From NCBI RefSeq assembly GCF_019697375.1, contig NZ_JAHCDI010000004.1, positions 5,009,324 to 5,073,323 on the forward strand: 64,000 nt of DNA, given 5' to 3'. The notes under the pieces were generated by a model. That model saw only the letters and a program-made list of their open reading frames with translations. It did no database searches and was not told where the DNA came from. A program made the translations under genes and the position numbers. This document shows, piece by piece, positions 15,396 through 23,980 of this stretch (position 1 is its first letter; the number at the start of each line of letters is the position of its first letter). Origin of the DNA: Micromonospora tarapacensis. GTDB taxonomy: Bacteria > Actinomycetota > Actinomycetes > Mycobacteriales > Micromonosporaceae.

Positions 15396-17067
15396 CCGCA
15401 CCGGCGACCCCGGTGCGACGTGTCTCGGCGCGGCACTTCGTCCGGCTCAAGCTGCGCGTGATGGGCAACAACTTCCGCGGCCAGGGCTGGCGCGTGGCGC
15501 TGTTCCTGGTCGGTTCGCTGTTCGGGCTGTGGTTCGCGGTCGGCGCGTTCTTCGGCCTGGCGGCACCCGGGCTGGCCGGCGACGACCGGTACGCGCTGCT
15601 GGTCGCCGCGATCGCGGGCGGGCTGACGGTGCTCGGCTGGCTGCTGCTGCCCCTGGTCTTCTTCGGCGTCGACGAGACGCTCGACCCGGCCCGCTTCGCG
15701 CTGCTGCCGCTGCCCCGGCGCGCCCTGGTCACCGGGCTGTTCGCGGCGGCGCTGGTGAGCGTGCCCACGGTCGCCGTGCTGGTGGCGCTCTCCGGCCTGG
15801 TGGTCACCGCCGGGGTCTTCGGCGGCTGGTCCGCCGCCGTGGTCGCCGCCGTCGGGGTGGTCGCCGGCCTGCTCCTCTGCGTCGCCGCGGCACGCGCGGT
15901 GACCAGTGCCTTCGCCTCCATGCTCCGGTCCCGCCGGGTACGCGACCTGGCCGCCGTCCTGCTCGCCCTGGCTGCCGCGCTACTCGGGCCGCTGCAGATC
16001 GCCGGCCTGGCCGCGATCCAGGACGCCGACTGGGACCGGCTCACCGGGGTGGCCACGGTGATCGGCTGGACCCCGTTCGGCGCCCCGTGGACCGCCGGCA
16101 TCGACATGGCGCAGGGCCGTGTCTGGGCCGCGCCACTGAAGCTTTTGATCACGGCGGTGACGATCGTCGCGCTGCTGGCCTGGTGGTCGCGCTCGCTGGA
16201 GTCGGCGATGGTGGGCGCGGCAAGCTCCGGGCCGGCGCGGGCCAGGGCGGGCGTGGCCGGCGGCGTGGTGGCCCAACTCTTCCCCGCGCGGCCGGCTGGC
16301 TGCGCCGGGACCGGTTCGGCGCGCTTGTCGCCCGGGAGGCCCGCTACTGGTGGCGGGACGCGCGACGCCGGGCCAACCTGATCACCATCGCGGTGGTCGG
16401 CCTCTTCGTGCCGGTGATGGTCAACCTGGGTGGGCAGGGCTTCACGATCGACAGTGAGGGCTTCACCCCGTCCGGCGGTTCGTCGCCCGTGCTGGTCAGC
16501 CTGTCCATGCTCTTCGTCGGGCTGCTCGCCGCGGTGACGCTGGCCAACCAGTTCGGCTTCGACGGCAGCGCGTACGCCGCCAACGTGGTGACCGGCGTGA
16601 CCGGCCGGCTGGAGTTGCATGCCCGGATGGCCGCCTTCTCGCTGTACGTGCTGCCCATGCTGGCGGTGGTCGCCGTGGTGATCGCACTGGTGCTGGGCGA
16701 GCCGGCGTGGATCGGATTCATGGCGGGCACGCTGGTCGCCACGTACGGTGCCGGGCTGGCGGTCAACTCCTTCGTCTCGGTGCTCGGCGCGTACTCGTTG
16801 CCGGAGACGAGCAACCCGTTCGCCATGAACAGCGGTGCCGGCGTGGTCAAGGGCCTGCTGACCCTGCTCGCCATGCTCGCCACCGCCGCGATCGGCGTAC
16901 CGATGATCCTCGCCGCCGCGTTGCTCGGCGACACCTGGCTCTGGCTGGGCCTGCCGTTGGGCGTTGCGTACGGCGTCGGCGCGGCACTACTCGGCGCGCA
17001 CCTGGCCGGCGACGTGCTGGACCGCCGGCAACCCGAACTCCTGGCGTTGATCACCCCACGCCGCTGA
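15380..17067 (+). pseudogene. ABC-2 type exporter permease, interrupted by one frame change
   Basis: The membrane partner of the upstream ATPase, about 560 residues with about a dozen helices. From GTG 15380 (GGAG 6 bases upstream) the frame is coherent to VVAQLFP at 16285; sense then continues in the -1 frame from CGC 16285 (RAAGWLRRDRFGALVAREAR, YWWRDARRRANLIT) to the stop at 17067. The junction lies in a run of four Cs (16282-16285); one extra C would restore a single reading frame. Both halves keep strong codon bias, so the change is recent or is a sequence error. Substrate unknown. Confidence 0.8.
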
Positions 17068-17195
17068 CGCTGCCGCACGGGGCAGGCCGCCGGGCAGGGA
17101 CACGGAGGCGGCGGCGCCGGTCAAGGGCGCTGAGATCGACGACGTCTTGACAAGTGCGCTGGGCGCGCGCCCGTGGGCTGGCCGGACGGGTCACA

Positions 17196-17213
17196 ATGTT
17201 TCACGTGAATCAT
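17196..17213. promoter_or_regulatory. Near-perfect parS (ParB-binding) site
   Basis: ATGTTTCACGTGAATCAT differs by one base from the fully palindromic ATGTTTCACGTGAAACAT; the 16-bp core matches the parS consensus TGTTTCACGTGAAACA at 15 of 16 positions. It coincides with the start codon and first five codons (MFHVNH) of the flavin-reductase-like gene. Confidence 0.65.
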
Positions 17214-17782
17214 GAGCCGGGTGCCCAGATCCACCACACCGACCCGTTCGCCGTGCCGGCAGGTCAGCGATCACCCGTACGCCGGTTTCGGGGGCGGCTC
17301 GCCGCGCCGGTCACGCTCTGGACGGCGCCCGGACCCGCCGGCCTGACGGTGTCGTCGATCCTGGTCGCCGACGGCGACCCGGGCCGGCTGCTCGGCCTCA
17401 TCGACGCGGAGTCGGAGCTGTGGGCTGCGGTGGAGGACGCCGGGGTGTTCGCCGTGACGCCGCTCGGCCCGCCGCACCGGCAGCTCGCCGACCGGTTCGC
17501 CGGCCTGTTTCCGTCGCCCGGCGGCCTCTTCGCCACCGGCACCTGGGCCGACACGCCATACGGGCCGGTGCCCGCCGACCCGCCCGCGCCACGCCCGCCG
17601 ACCCGCCCGGCGCCGCCGCCGCGCCCGCCGACGTCGCTGGCGGCTGGGCCGGCTGCCGCCTCGACGGCGCGCGGGAGTACGGCTGGGGCCTGCTCGTCGA
17701 GGCGACCATCGAGCGGGTCGAACTGGCGGACGAGACCGAGCCGCTGCTGCACCACCGGGGCCGCTACCGGGAACTGATCTGA
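17196..17782 (+). pseudogene. Flavin-reductase-like (split-barrel FMN-binding) protein, apparently frameshifted
   Basis: The frame from ATG 17196 gives MFHVNHEPG, DPFAVPAGQRSPVRRFRGRL, APVTLWTA, GLTVSSILVADGDP and PLGPPHRQLADRFAGLFPSP, as in actinobacterial FMN-binding split-barrel proteins. After PYGPVPAD (about 17577) the frame turns into a low-complexity proline/alanine stretch; the expected C-terminus (GGWAGCRLDGAREYGWGLLV, then VELADETEP, RGRYRELI) is in the -1 frame up to 17782. The switch must fall within the GC-rich repetitive stretch 17575-17635. With that change the protein would be about 195 residues. Expected role: binds FMN or another flavin; substrate unknown. Confidence 0.65.
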
Positions 17783-17828
17783 CCTCCACTGAGAGATCAA
17801 GGCGGGCTCTCCTTATAGGCTGACCAGC

Positions 17829-18803
17829 ATGAAGGTTGAGCAGCGTTACGGCCCCGGTCACCGCGTCCTGGTCACCGGCGGTGCCGGCTTCGTCCCGTCG
17901 CACCTGGTGGATTCCCTGATCTCTCGGGGCTGCACGGTCGTCGCGCTCGACAACTTCGTGACCGGGGCGAAGGAGAACATCGCCCATCTGTTCGACACTC
18001 CGAACTTCACCCTGGTGGAGGCCGACGTCTCCGACGGGCTGCCCGACCACCCGGCGTTGGCGGAGCGGTTCGACGCGATCCTGCACATGGCCTCCCCGGC
18101 CAGCCCGACCGACTTCGAGAAGTTGCCGGTGGAGATCCTGCGGGTGGGCTCGGTGGCCACCCTGCACCTGCTGGAGCGGGCCACCACCGACGGCGCCCGG
18201 TTCCTGCTGGCGTCCACCTCCGAGGCGTACGGCGACCCGAAGGAGCACCCGCAGCGGGAGACCTACTGGGGCAACGTCAACCCGGTCGGCATCCGCAGCG
18301 TCTACGACGAGGCCAAGCGCTTCGCGGAGGCCGCCACGATGGCGTACCACCGCAGCCGGGGCCTGGACACCGCCATCGTGCGCATCTTCAACACCTACGG
18401 TCCGCGGATGCGGCCGGACGACGGCCGCGCCATCCCGACTTTCATCTCCCAGGCGCTGCGCGGTGAGCCGATCACGGTGCACGGCACCGGCAACCAGACC
18501 CGCTCGATCTGCTACGTGGCGGATCTCGTCCAGGGCATCCTGCTGCTGTTGGACTCGACCGAGAGCGGCCCGGTGAACTGCGGCACGGAGCACGAGATGA
18601 GCATGCGGGAACTGGCCGAGACGATCATTTCGCTCTGCGACAGCAAGTCGGAGGTGACCTACGTCGCCCGTGGCGCGGACGATCCGGAGATGCGCCGCCC
18701 CGATCTCACCCTGGCCCGCGAGTTGCTCGGATACGAGCCCACCGTGACGCCGGAGGCTGGGCTGCGCCGCACGATCGAGCACTTCCGGGGCCGGCTGGCG
18801 TAG
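17829..18803 (+). CDS. NAD-dependent epimerase/dehydratase, UDP-glucuronate decarboxylase-like
   Basis: Extended short-chain dehydrogenase of 324 residues that probably converts UDP-glucuronate to UDP-xylose or a related sugar nucleotide. Rossmann glycine motif VLVTGGAGFVPSHLVD (with proline where G is usual), DNFVTGAKENI, ILHMASPASPTDFEKLPVEI, the STSEAYGDP serine and the catalytic YDEAK pair, followed by RIFNTYGPRM and QTRSICYVADLVQGI, match the UXS group. ATG 17829 has TAGGCT 7 bases upstream (leaderless). It lies between the exporter block and the LCP genes, consistent with supply of envelope sugars. Confidence 0.87.
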   Translation: MKVEQRYGPGHRVLVTGGAGFVPSHLVDSLISRGCTVVALDNFVTGAKENIAHLFDTPNFTLVEADVSDGLPDHPALAERFDAILHMASPASPTDFEKLPVEILRVGSVATLHLLERATTDGARFLLASTSEAYGDPKEHPQRETYWGNVNPVGIRSVYDEAKRFAEAATMAYHRSRGLDTAIVRIFNTYGPRMRPDDGRAIPTFISQALRGEPITVHGTGNQTRSICYVADLVQGILLLLDSTESGPVNCGTEHEMSMRELAETIISLCDSKSEVTYVARGADDPEMRRPDLTLARELLGYEPTVTPEAGLRRTIEHFRGRLA

Positions 18804-18870
18804 CCGCCGGCGACACGGCGCGTTTCGCCGTCGAGGGCGACACTGGCCGGGGCTGCGTACCCTGAGTTAC

Positions 18871-20097
18871 ATGTCAGCGACCATCCCCGCCACCCTGCCG
18901 GTCATCCACCTGCGCCGTAGCGCCGGGCGTGCCGCGGTGCCCGGCCCGGGTCGGGGCGACGGACGGGCGGCCCGGCCGGCCGAGACCCGGTGGCTTCCCG
19001 CGCACGACGACGGATCGGTCCCGCCGGTCGGTCCGGGCGGCCCTCGCGGGCCGGTCGGTCCGGGCCGGCCGGGTGGCGGGCCACCGCGTGGGCCGCGCCC
19101 GCACTGGCGCCGGATCGCCCTGGTGACCGGCATCGCCGTGTTGGTGTTGGCACTGATCGGGGGCATGGGCGCCTGGTTCTACGCCCGCAGCCTCGACAAC
19201 AACATGGCCCGGACCGACCCGTTCTCGGAGATCACCGGCGGGCGACCGGCCAAGGCCGTGAACGGCGCGATGAACATCCTCATGGTGGGCACCGACTCGC
19301 GGGACCCGGACGCGCCGGTGGACCAGGCCGGCAAGTGGCGGGCCGACACGATCATCGTCATGCACATCCCGGCCGACCACCAGAAGGCGTACCTCGTCTC
19401 CATCCCGCGGGACCTGTACGTGCCCATTCCCGAGAGCGCCGGCGCCGGGTGTGAGACGGGCCAGCGACGCAAGATCAACGCAGCGTTCGCGTTCGGCGGG
19501 CTACCGCTGGCGGTACGCACCGTCGAGTGCTTCACGGACGTGCACATCGACCACGTGATGGCGATCGACTTCGCCGGCTTCAAGCAGGTCACCGACGCCC
19601 TCGGCGGGGTCGACCTCAAGGTGGAGCGGACCATCACCTCGATCCACAAGCCGTACCGGGAATTCACCGAGGGTATCAACCACATGAACGGCGCCGAGGC
19701 GTTGGACTGGATCCGCCAGCGCAAGCAGTTCCCCGACGGCGACTTCGCCCGGATGCGCCACCAGCAGGAGTTCCTGCGGGCGCTGATGGACAAGGCGGCG
19801 AGCACCGGCACGCTGACCAACCCGCCGAAGCTCAACGCCTTCCTCCGGTCGGTCACCGATGCGATCACGGTCGATGAGGGCTTCTCGCTGACCGACATGG
19901 CCGTGCAGTTCCGCAACCTGCGCGGCGAGAACCTGACCTTCGTCACCAGCCCGCACCTGGGCAGCCAGACCATCAACGGCGAGTCGGTCGTCGTCTCCGA
20001 CCGGGAGAACGCGCTGGTCATGTACCAGGCGATGTCGGGGGACACGATGGCCGAGTGGGTGAAGGCCAACAAGCAGGCGGGCAACGGCAACGGCTGA
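18871..20097 (+). CDS. LytR-CpsA-Psr (LCP) family glycopolymer ligase, first of three
   Basis: Membrane-anchored phosphotransferase of 408 residues that attaches lipid-linked glycopolymers to peptidoglycan. A long cytosolic Pro/Gly-rich tail (1-85) precedes one membrane helix (IALVTGIAVLVLALIGGMGA) and the extracellular LCP domain: NILMVGTDSRDPD, ADTIIVMHIPADHQKAYLVS, IPRDLYVPIP, KINAAFAFGG, and DFAGFKQVTDALGGVDLKVE with RQRKQFPDGDFARMRHQQEF. The arginines and aspartates that bind pyrophosphate in LCP enzymes are retained. ATG 18871 has TACCCT 7 bases upstream (leaderless). A strong terminator follows. Confidence 0.93.
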   Translation: MSATIPATLPVIHLRRSAGRAAVPGPGRGDGRAARPAETRWLPAHDDGSVPPVGPGGPRGPVGPGRPGGGPPRGPRPHWRRIALVTGIAVLVLALIGGMGAWFYARSLDNNMARTDPFSEITGGRPAKAVNGAMNILMVGTDSRDPDAPVDQAGKWRADTIIVMHIPADHQKAYLVSIPRDLYVPIPESAGAGCETGQRRKINAAFAFGGLPLAVRTVECFTDVHIDHVMAIDFAGFKQVTDALGGVDLKVERTITSIHKPYREFTEGINHMNGAEALDWIRQRKQFPDGDFARMRHQQEFLRALMDKAASTGTLTNPPKLNAFLRSVTDAITVDEGFSLTDMAVQFRNLRGENLTFVTSPHLGSQTINGESVVVSDRENALVMYQAMSGDTMAEWVKANKQAGNGNG

Positions 20098-20114
20098 GCA
20101 CCGAGGTCGACCGG

Positions 20115-20150
20115 CGGCGGCTCCCGCGACGCGGGGGCCGCCGTTCTTTT
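20115..20150 (+). terminator. Rho-independent terminator
   Basis: A 13-bp stem (20115-20127 with 20131-20143, one G-T wobble), 3-base loop and the T-rich tail TTCTTTT, 18 bases after the first LCP gene. It separates LCP1 from LCP2, so they are separate transcription units. Confidence 0.9.
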
Positions 20151-20326
20151 ATGCCGGACATCCCCGGCGACCAACCGCCGACCGTCCAATTCGATCTGAA
20201 CGTTCGGCTATTTCGACAGGATGACGTGCCAGAGAACGTGAACTGGCCGCCAAGCGAACTCGCCACCACGGGAATGCGTACGTAGAGTGTTCCCGCCCCC
20301 CGAAGCGAACACGAGCTGGAGCACGA

Positions 20327-21520
20327 ATGCCGGTTCACGGCCCCTCCCTGCTAGAGCCGCCTCGCGCGTCCCGCACCGCTCCGATCCCCTCCGGCAGTGC
20401 GAAGCCCGGCCGGCCCGGGGGGAAGGGACGCACCCGGCGCAAGGATCCGCTGTGGGCCCGGCTCACCGTGATCGTCGGCGCCACGCTGATGATGACCAGT
20501 GGTGTCGCCATCGTCGGCAGCAAGGCGGTGATCGGCCAGGCCACCGGCAGCATCTCCCAGCGCAACCTGCTCGGCGAGGCGGGCAAGACGAGCGCGGAGG
20601 GTGGCGCCGACCTGAGCGGCCCGATCGACATGCTGCTGCTGGGCGTGGACGCCCGGGAGCGGTGGGACGCCGACGACGTCCGGGCGGACAGCATCATCGT
20701 GCTGCACATTCCGGCCACCCACGACCAGGCGTACCTGATCTCGATCCCCCGGGACACCGAGGTGCAGATCCCTCCGTTCCCCAGGACCGGCTATCCGGGC
20801 GGCGTCGGCAAAATCAACTCGGCCTTCCAGGCCGGCGCGCGCAACGACGGCGGCTGGGAGGGCGGCGCCCAGCTGATGGCCCAGACGATCAAGCGGATGA
20901 CCGGAGTCGGTTTCGACGGCGCGGCGATCATCAACTTCGGCGGCTTCAGGAACGTCATCGACGCCCTCGGCTCGGTGCGCATCTGCCCGCGGCAGGAGGT
21001 CAAGTCGATCCACATGTCGTACGTCGACGGTGAGCCGATGTGGAACGCCGACGCGAAGAAGACCGGCAGGCCGAGGACCCCGGTGGTGCACAAGAAGGGC
21101 TGCCAGGAGATGGAGGGCTGGGCGGCACTGGACTTCTCCCGCCAGCGGTACGGCCTGGCGAACAGCGACTACGACCGCCAGCAGAACCAGCAGCAATTGA
21201 TCAAGGCGATGGCCAAGAAGGCCACCCAGAACGGCAGCCTGACGAATCTGGGCAAGCTGAACGAATTGATCAAGGCCGCCGGCAAGGCGTTCATCCTGGA
21301 CACCGGCGGCGTGGCGGTGGAGGATTTCGTCTTCACCATGCGTGGCGTCACCGGCAACGAGCTGATCATGCTGAAGACCAACGGCGGCACGTACAACGCC
21401 AAGGGCAACGGCAACGAGGCACTCAGCGAGCAGACCCTGGACATGTTCCACGCGGTCCGGCAGGACAAGCTGGCCGAGTTCGTGTTCTACAACCCTGAGG
21501 TGATCTCCTCCCGGAAGTGA
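20327..21520 (+). CDS. LCP family glycopolymer ligase, second of three
   Basis: A 397-residue LCP protein with a basic N-terminus, a membrane helix (WARLTVIVGATLMMTSGVAI) and the extracellular catalytic domain: DMLLLGVDARERWDADDVRA, DSIIVLHIPATHDQAYLIS, IPRDTEVQIP, KINSAFQAGA, INFGGFRNVIDALGSVRICP and FSRQRYGLANSDYDRQQNQQ. It also has a cysteine pair (ICPRQE and KKGCQEM) shared with the third LCP protein, likely a disulfide outside the membrane. ATG 20327 with GGAG 6 bases upstream is well supported. The 200 bases before it contain no gene. Confidence 0.93.
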   Translation: MPVHGPSLLEPPRASRTAPIPSGSAKPGRPGGKGRTRRKDPLWARLTVIVGATLMMTSGVAIVGSKAVIGQATGSISQRNLLGEAGKTSAEGGADLSGPIDMLLLGVDARERWDADDVRADSIIVLHIPATHDQAYLISIPRDTEVQIPPFPRTGYPGGVGKINSAFQAGARNDGGWEGGAQLMAQTIKRMTGVGFDGAAIINFGGFRNVIDALGSVRICPRQEVKSIHMSYVDGEPMWNADAKKTGRPRTPVVHKKGCQEMEGWAALDFSRQRYGLANSDYDRQQNQQQLIKAMAKKATQNGSLTNLGKLNELIKAAGKAFILDTGGVAVEDFVFTMRGVTGNELIMLKTNGGTYNAKGNGNEALSEQTLDMFHAVRQDKLAEFVFYNPEVISSRK

Positions 21521-21570
21521 CCGGCGCGGTGACATCACCGAACAGCCGTCACCGTCCGTAGATCTCTCGT

Positions 21571-21601
21571 AGCCTGACGTGAGTCGCATTCATGTCAGGC
21601 T
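21571..21601. repeat. 8-bp inverted repeat before the third LCP gene
   Basis: AGCCTGAC (21571-21578) and GTCAGGCT (21594-21601) are perfect reverse complements around a 15-base centre, 13 bases before the expected start of LCP3 and overlapping its likely leader. Could be an operator; nothing recognises it by name. Confidence 0.4.
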
Positions 21602-21613
21602 GACGGGAGGGAC

Positions 21614-22651
21614 GTCACGGCCAGGACGGCGCAAGCAGGCGGAAAGCGGCCACCCGGCGGCTCCGGGCGTTCGCGGTGGCCCCGCGTACTGCTCGGAATC
21701 GGGCTGGCGGTGCTGCTGTTGGCCGCGCTCAGCGTGGTCGGCCTCCGGGTGCTGGCCGACCGGTACCAGCGCACGGTGGCCCGGGAGCAACTGCTCGACC
21801 CGAGCGCCCGCACCGACCGCACCGACCTGGACGGCCCGATCAACTACCTGCTCGTCGGATCGGACCGCAGGCCCGGCGACAGCGACGCGCAACAGCGCAC
21901 CGACACCATCCTGATCGTGCACGTCCCGGCCGGGCTACGCGAGGGCTACCTGGTCTCCGTGCCGCGCGACCTGCTGGTCACCATCCCGCCCGGCGGCGGC
22001 TATCCGGGCGGCGAAGACAAGATCAATACCGCCTACGAGTACGGCGGTGGCGGCCAGGCCGGCGCGCAACTGCTCTCGGCCACCCTCGCCCGGCTCACCG
22101 GAATCCGTTTCGACGGCGCCGCCCTGGTCGACTTCGCCGGCCTCCGCGACGTGATCGACCTGCTCGGTGGGGTCGACATGTGCGTACGCAACGAGGTCCG
22201 CTCGATCCACACCGACCGGGTCTTCCACCCCGGCTGCCAACGGATGGACGGTGCCCAGGCGCTGGACTACGTACGCCAACGCTACGACCTGCCCGGGGGC
22301 GACTACGACCGGCAGACCCACCAGCAGCAGTTGCTGGGAGCCATGCTCGAACGCGCCGGGGAGACCCGGCTGCGCGCCAACCCCGTCCAGATCCACCGGC
22401 TCATCCAGGCCGTCGGCGAGTCGCTGACCATGGACACCAACGGGGTGCCGGTGGAGGATCTACTGCTCGCGCTGCACGGCCTCGCCACCGACGGGCTGCG
22501 CGGTGTTCAGGTGCCGTCCTATCCGCAGACCATCGACCAGGTGTCCTACGTCCGGCTCGACAACGGCGGCGACGGCCTGTTCGAGGCGGTACGCGGCACC
22601 CGGATGCCGCAGTGGGCCGGAACCCATCCACGCTGGGTCACCCGGCTCTGA
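21614..22651 (+). CDS. LCP family glycopolymer ligase, third of three; start codon missing
   Basis: Protein-like sequence begins about 21614 with a basic arm (ARTAQAGGKRPPG), a membrane helix (VLLGIGLAVLLLAALSVVGL) and the LCP domain: INYLLVGSDRRPGDSDAQQR, TDTILIVHVPAGLREGYLVS, VPRDLLVTIP, DKINTAYEYGGG, VDFAGLRDVIDLLGGVDMCV and YVRQRYDLPGGDYDRQTHQQ. However, between the in-frame stop at 21575 and GTG 21710, which lies in the middle of the membrane helix, there is no ATG, GTG or TTG. A good GGGAGG site (21605-21610) stands before GTC-ACG (21614-21619), where a GTG would be expected. Coordinates given assume the start is there. Confidence 0.8.
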   Translation, partial: VTARTAQAGGKRPPGGSGRSRWPRVLLGIGLAVLLLAALSVVGLRVLADRYQRTVAREQLLDPSARTDRTDLDGPINYLLVGSDRRPGDSDAQQRTDTILIVHVPAGLREGYLVSVPRDLLVTIPPGGGYPGGEDKINTAYEYGGGGQAGAQLLSATLARLTGIRFDGAALVDFAGLRDVIDLLGGVDMCVRNEVRSIHTDRVFHPGCQRMDGAQALDYVRQRYDLPGGDYDRQTHQQQLLGAMLERAGETRLRANPVQIHRLIQAVGESLTMDTNGVPVEDLLLALHGLATDGLRGVQVPSYPQTIDQVSYVRLDNGGDGLFEAVRGTRMPQWAGTHPRWVTRL

Positions 22652-22723
22652 ACCCACCGGCCGGCTGAACCGGACGGGCCGTCGATGTCTGCCTGCCGGT
22701 CGCGGCGGTCACCCCGGGGCGTT

Positions 22724-22781
22724 CTAGTGCGGTGGCCAGTAACGTTTACCGGGCCGCCAACGTTCCTGGCCACCGCACTAG
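22724..22781. repeat. Long palindrome overlapping the rhodanese promoter
   Basis: Arms of 23 bp (22724-22746 and 22759-22781) are reverse complements except for one position, with a 12-base loop. The outer end reads CTAGTGCGG / CCGCACTAG. The right arm overlaps TAGGCT (22779-22784), the likely -10 of the rhodanese gene. No T-run follows, so it is an operator or an inserted palindromic element rather than a classic terminator. Confidence 0.8.
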
Positions 22782-22792
22782 GCTTGGTACCC

Positions 22793-23128
22793 GTGTTCGG
22801 ACCTCAGATACCCACCGTGACCATTTCCGAGATCACCGACGATACGTACCTGCTCGACGTCCGGGAGGACGACGAGTGGACGGCCGGGCACGCACCCGGC
22901 GCCCACCACCTGCCGATGATGGAACTGCCGGCCCGCCTCGCCGAGGTCCCCACCGACGGGGACGTGGCGGTGATCTGCCGCTCCGGCGGGCGCTCCGCCC
23001 AGGTCGTCGCCTACCTGATGCGCAACGGCTGGGATCAGGTGCGCAACGTCGCGGGCGGGATGGGCGACTGGGCGGCCGCCGGACGGCCGGTGCTCGACTC
23101 GGACGGGCAGCCGGGCCAGGTCCGGTAG
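22793..23128 (+). CDS. Rhodanese-like domain protein (single domain)
   Basis: A 111-residue single rhodanese domain, probably a sulfurtransferase in the cytoplasm. YLLDVREDDEWTAGHAPGAH opens the domain and the active-site loop is ICRSGGRSA with the catalytic cysteine at about residue 63; VAGGMGDWAAAG closes it. The start GTG 22793 is supported by TAGGCT 8 bases upstream (leaderless); an upstream in-frame start would read through the palindrome. The following phosphodiesterase gene starts 10 bases after the stop, so they are probably one operon. Confidence 0.88.
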   Translation: MFGPQIPTVTISEITDDTYLLDVREDDEWTAGHAPGAHHLPMMELPARLAEVPTDGDVAVICRSGGRSAQVVAYLMRNGWDQVRNVAGGMGDWAAAGRPVLDSDGQPGQVR

Positions 23129-23138
23129 GCGTCCACCG

Positions 23139-23930
23139 ATGGCCGTACCCCTCGTCTTCGCGCACCGAGGCGCGTCGTACGACCTGCCGGAACACACCCT
23201 CGCCGCCTACCTGCGCGCCCTCGACGAGGGCGCCGACGGGCTGGAGTGCGACGTCCGGCTGACCCGCGACGGGCACCTCGTCTGCGTACACGACCGACGG
23301 CTGGACCGGACCAGCAACGGTCGTGGGCTGGTCAGCGCCCGCACCCTGGCCGAACTCGAGAAACTCGACTTCGGCTCCTGGCATCCGGGCGGCGTACCGG
23401 CCGACGGCGACGAGGTGCTCGACGACTCGCGCATCCGGCTGCTCACCCTGGAACGGCTGCTGGAGACCGTCCTCGCCGCCGGCCGGGCCGTCCGGCTGCT
23501 GGTCGAGACGAAACACCCGTCCCGCTACGGCGGCAACGTGGAACGCGAGCTGGTCGCCCTGCTGCGCCGGTACGGCCTGGCCGAGCCGCGCCCCGACGCT
23601 CCGGTCCGGGTCACCGTGATGTCCTTCTCCGCGCTGGCCGTACGCCGGATGCGGACACTGGCGCCCGCGCTCCCGACCGTGCTGCTGCTGGAGGTGCTGC
23701 CCCGCTGGATGCAGTCGGGTCGGCTGCCGTTCGGCACCGGCATCGCCGGCCCCGGGATCGCGCTGGTGCGGGCCCGCCCCAGGCTGGTGCCCGCGCTGCG
23801 CGCCGCCGGCAATCAGGTCTACGTCTGGACCGTGAACGAGCCGGCCGATCTCGATCTCGTGCTGGCCGCCGGGGTCGACGGCGTGATCACCGACCGCCCG
23901 GCGCAGGCGCTGGCCCGGTTGCACCGGTGA
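23139..23930 (+). CDS. Glycerophosphodiester phosphodiesterase family protein
   Basis: Metal-dependent TIM-barrel phosphodiesterase of 263 residues. The catalytic motif FAHRGASYDLPEHTLAAY contains the first histidine, and GLECDVRLTRDGHLVCVHD supplies the glutamate, aspartate and second histidine. The C-terminal VYVWTVNEPADLDLVLAAGV and DGVITDRP are typical of the GDPD family. No signal peptide, so it probably acts on cytosolic glycerophosphodiesters such as those from phospholipid turnover. Ten bases after the rhodanese gene. Confidence 0.92.
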   Translation: MAVPLVFAHRGASYDLPEHTLAAYLRALDEGADGLECDVRLTRDGHLVCVHDRRLDRTSNGRGLVSARTLAELEKLDFGSWHPGGVPADGDEVLDDSRIRLLTLERLLETVLAAGRAVRLLVETKHPSRYGGNVERELVALLRRYGLAEPRPDAPVRVTVMSFSALAVRRMRTLAPALPTVLLLEVLPRWMQSGRLPFGTGIAGPGIALVRARPRLVPALRAAGNQVYVWTVNEPADLDLVLAAGVDGVITDRPAQALARLHR

Positions 23931-23980
23931 GTCCGCTCGGGGGTGCCCGGGAACGCGAGCGGCAGTGCACACTCGGGAGC

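Noticed and set aside
15380..17067. Programmed -1 frameshifting in the permease
   Set aside because: There is no X-XXY-YYZ slippery heptamer and no clear downstream stimulator; a missing C is simpler, so it is listed as a frame break only.
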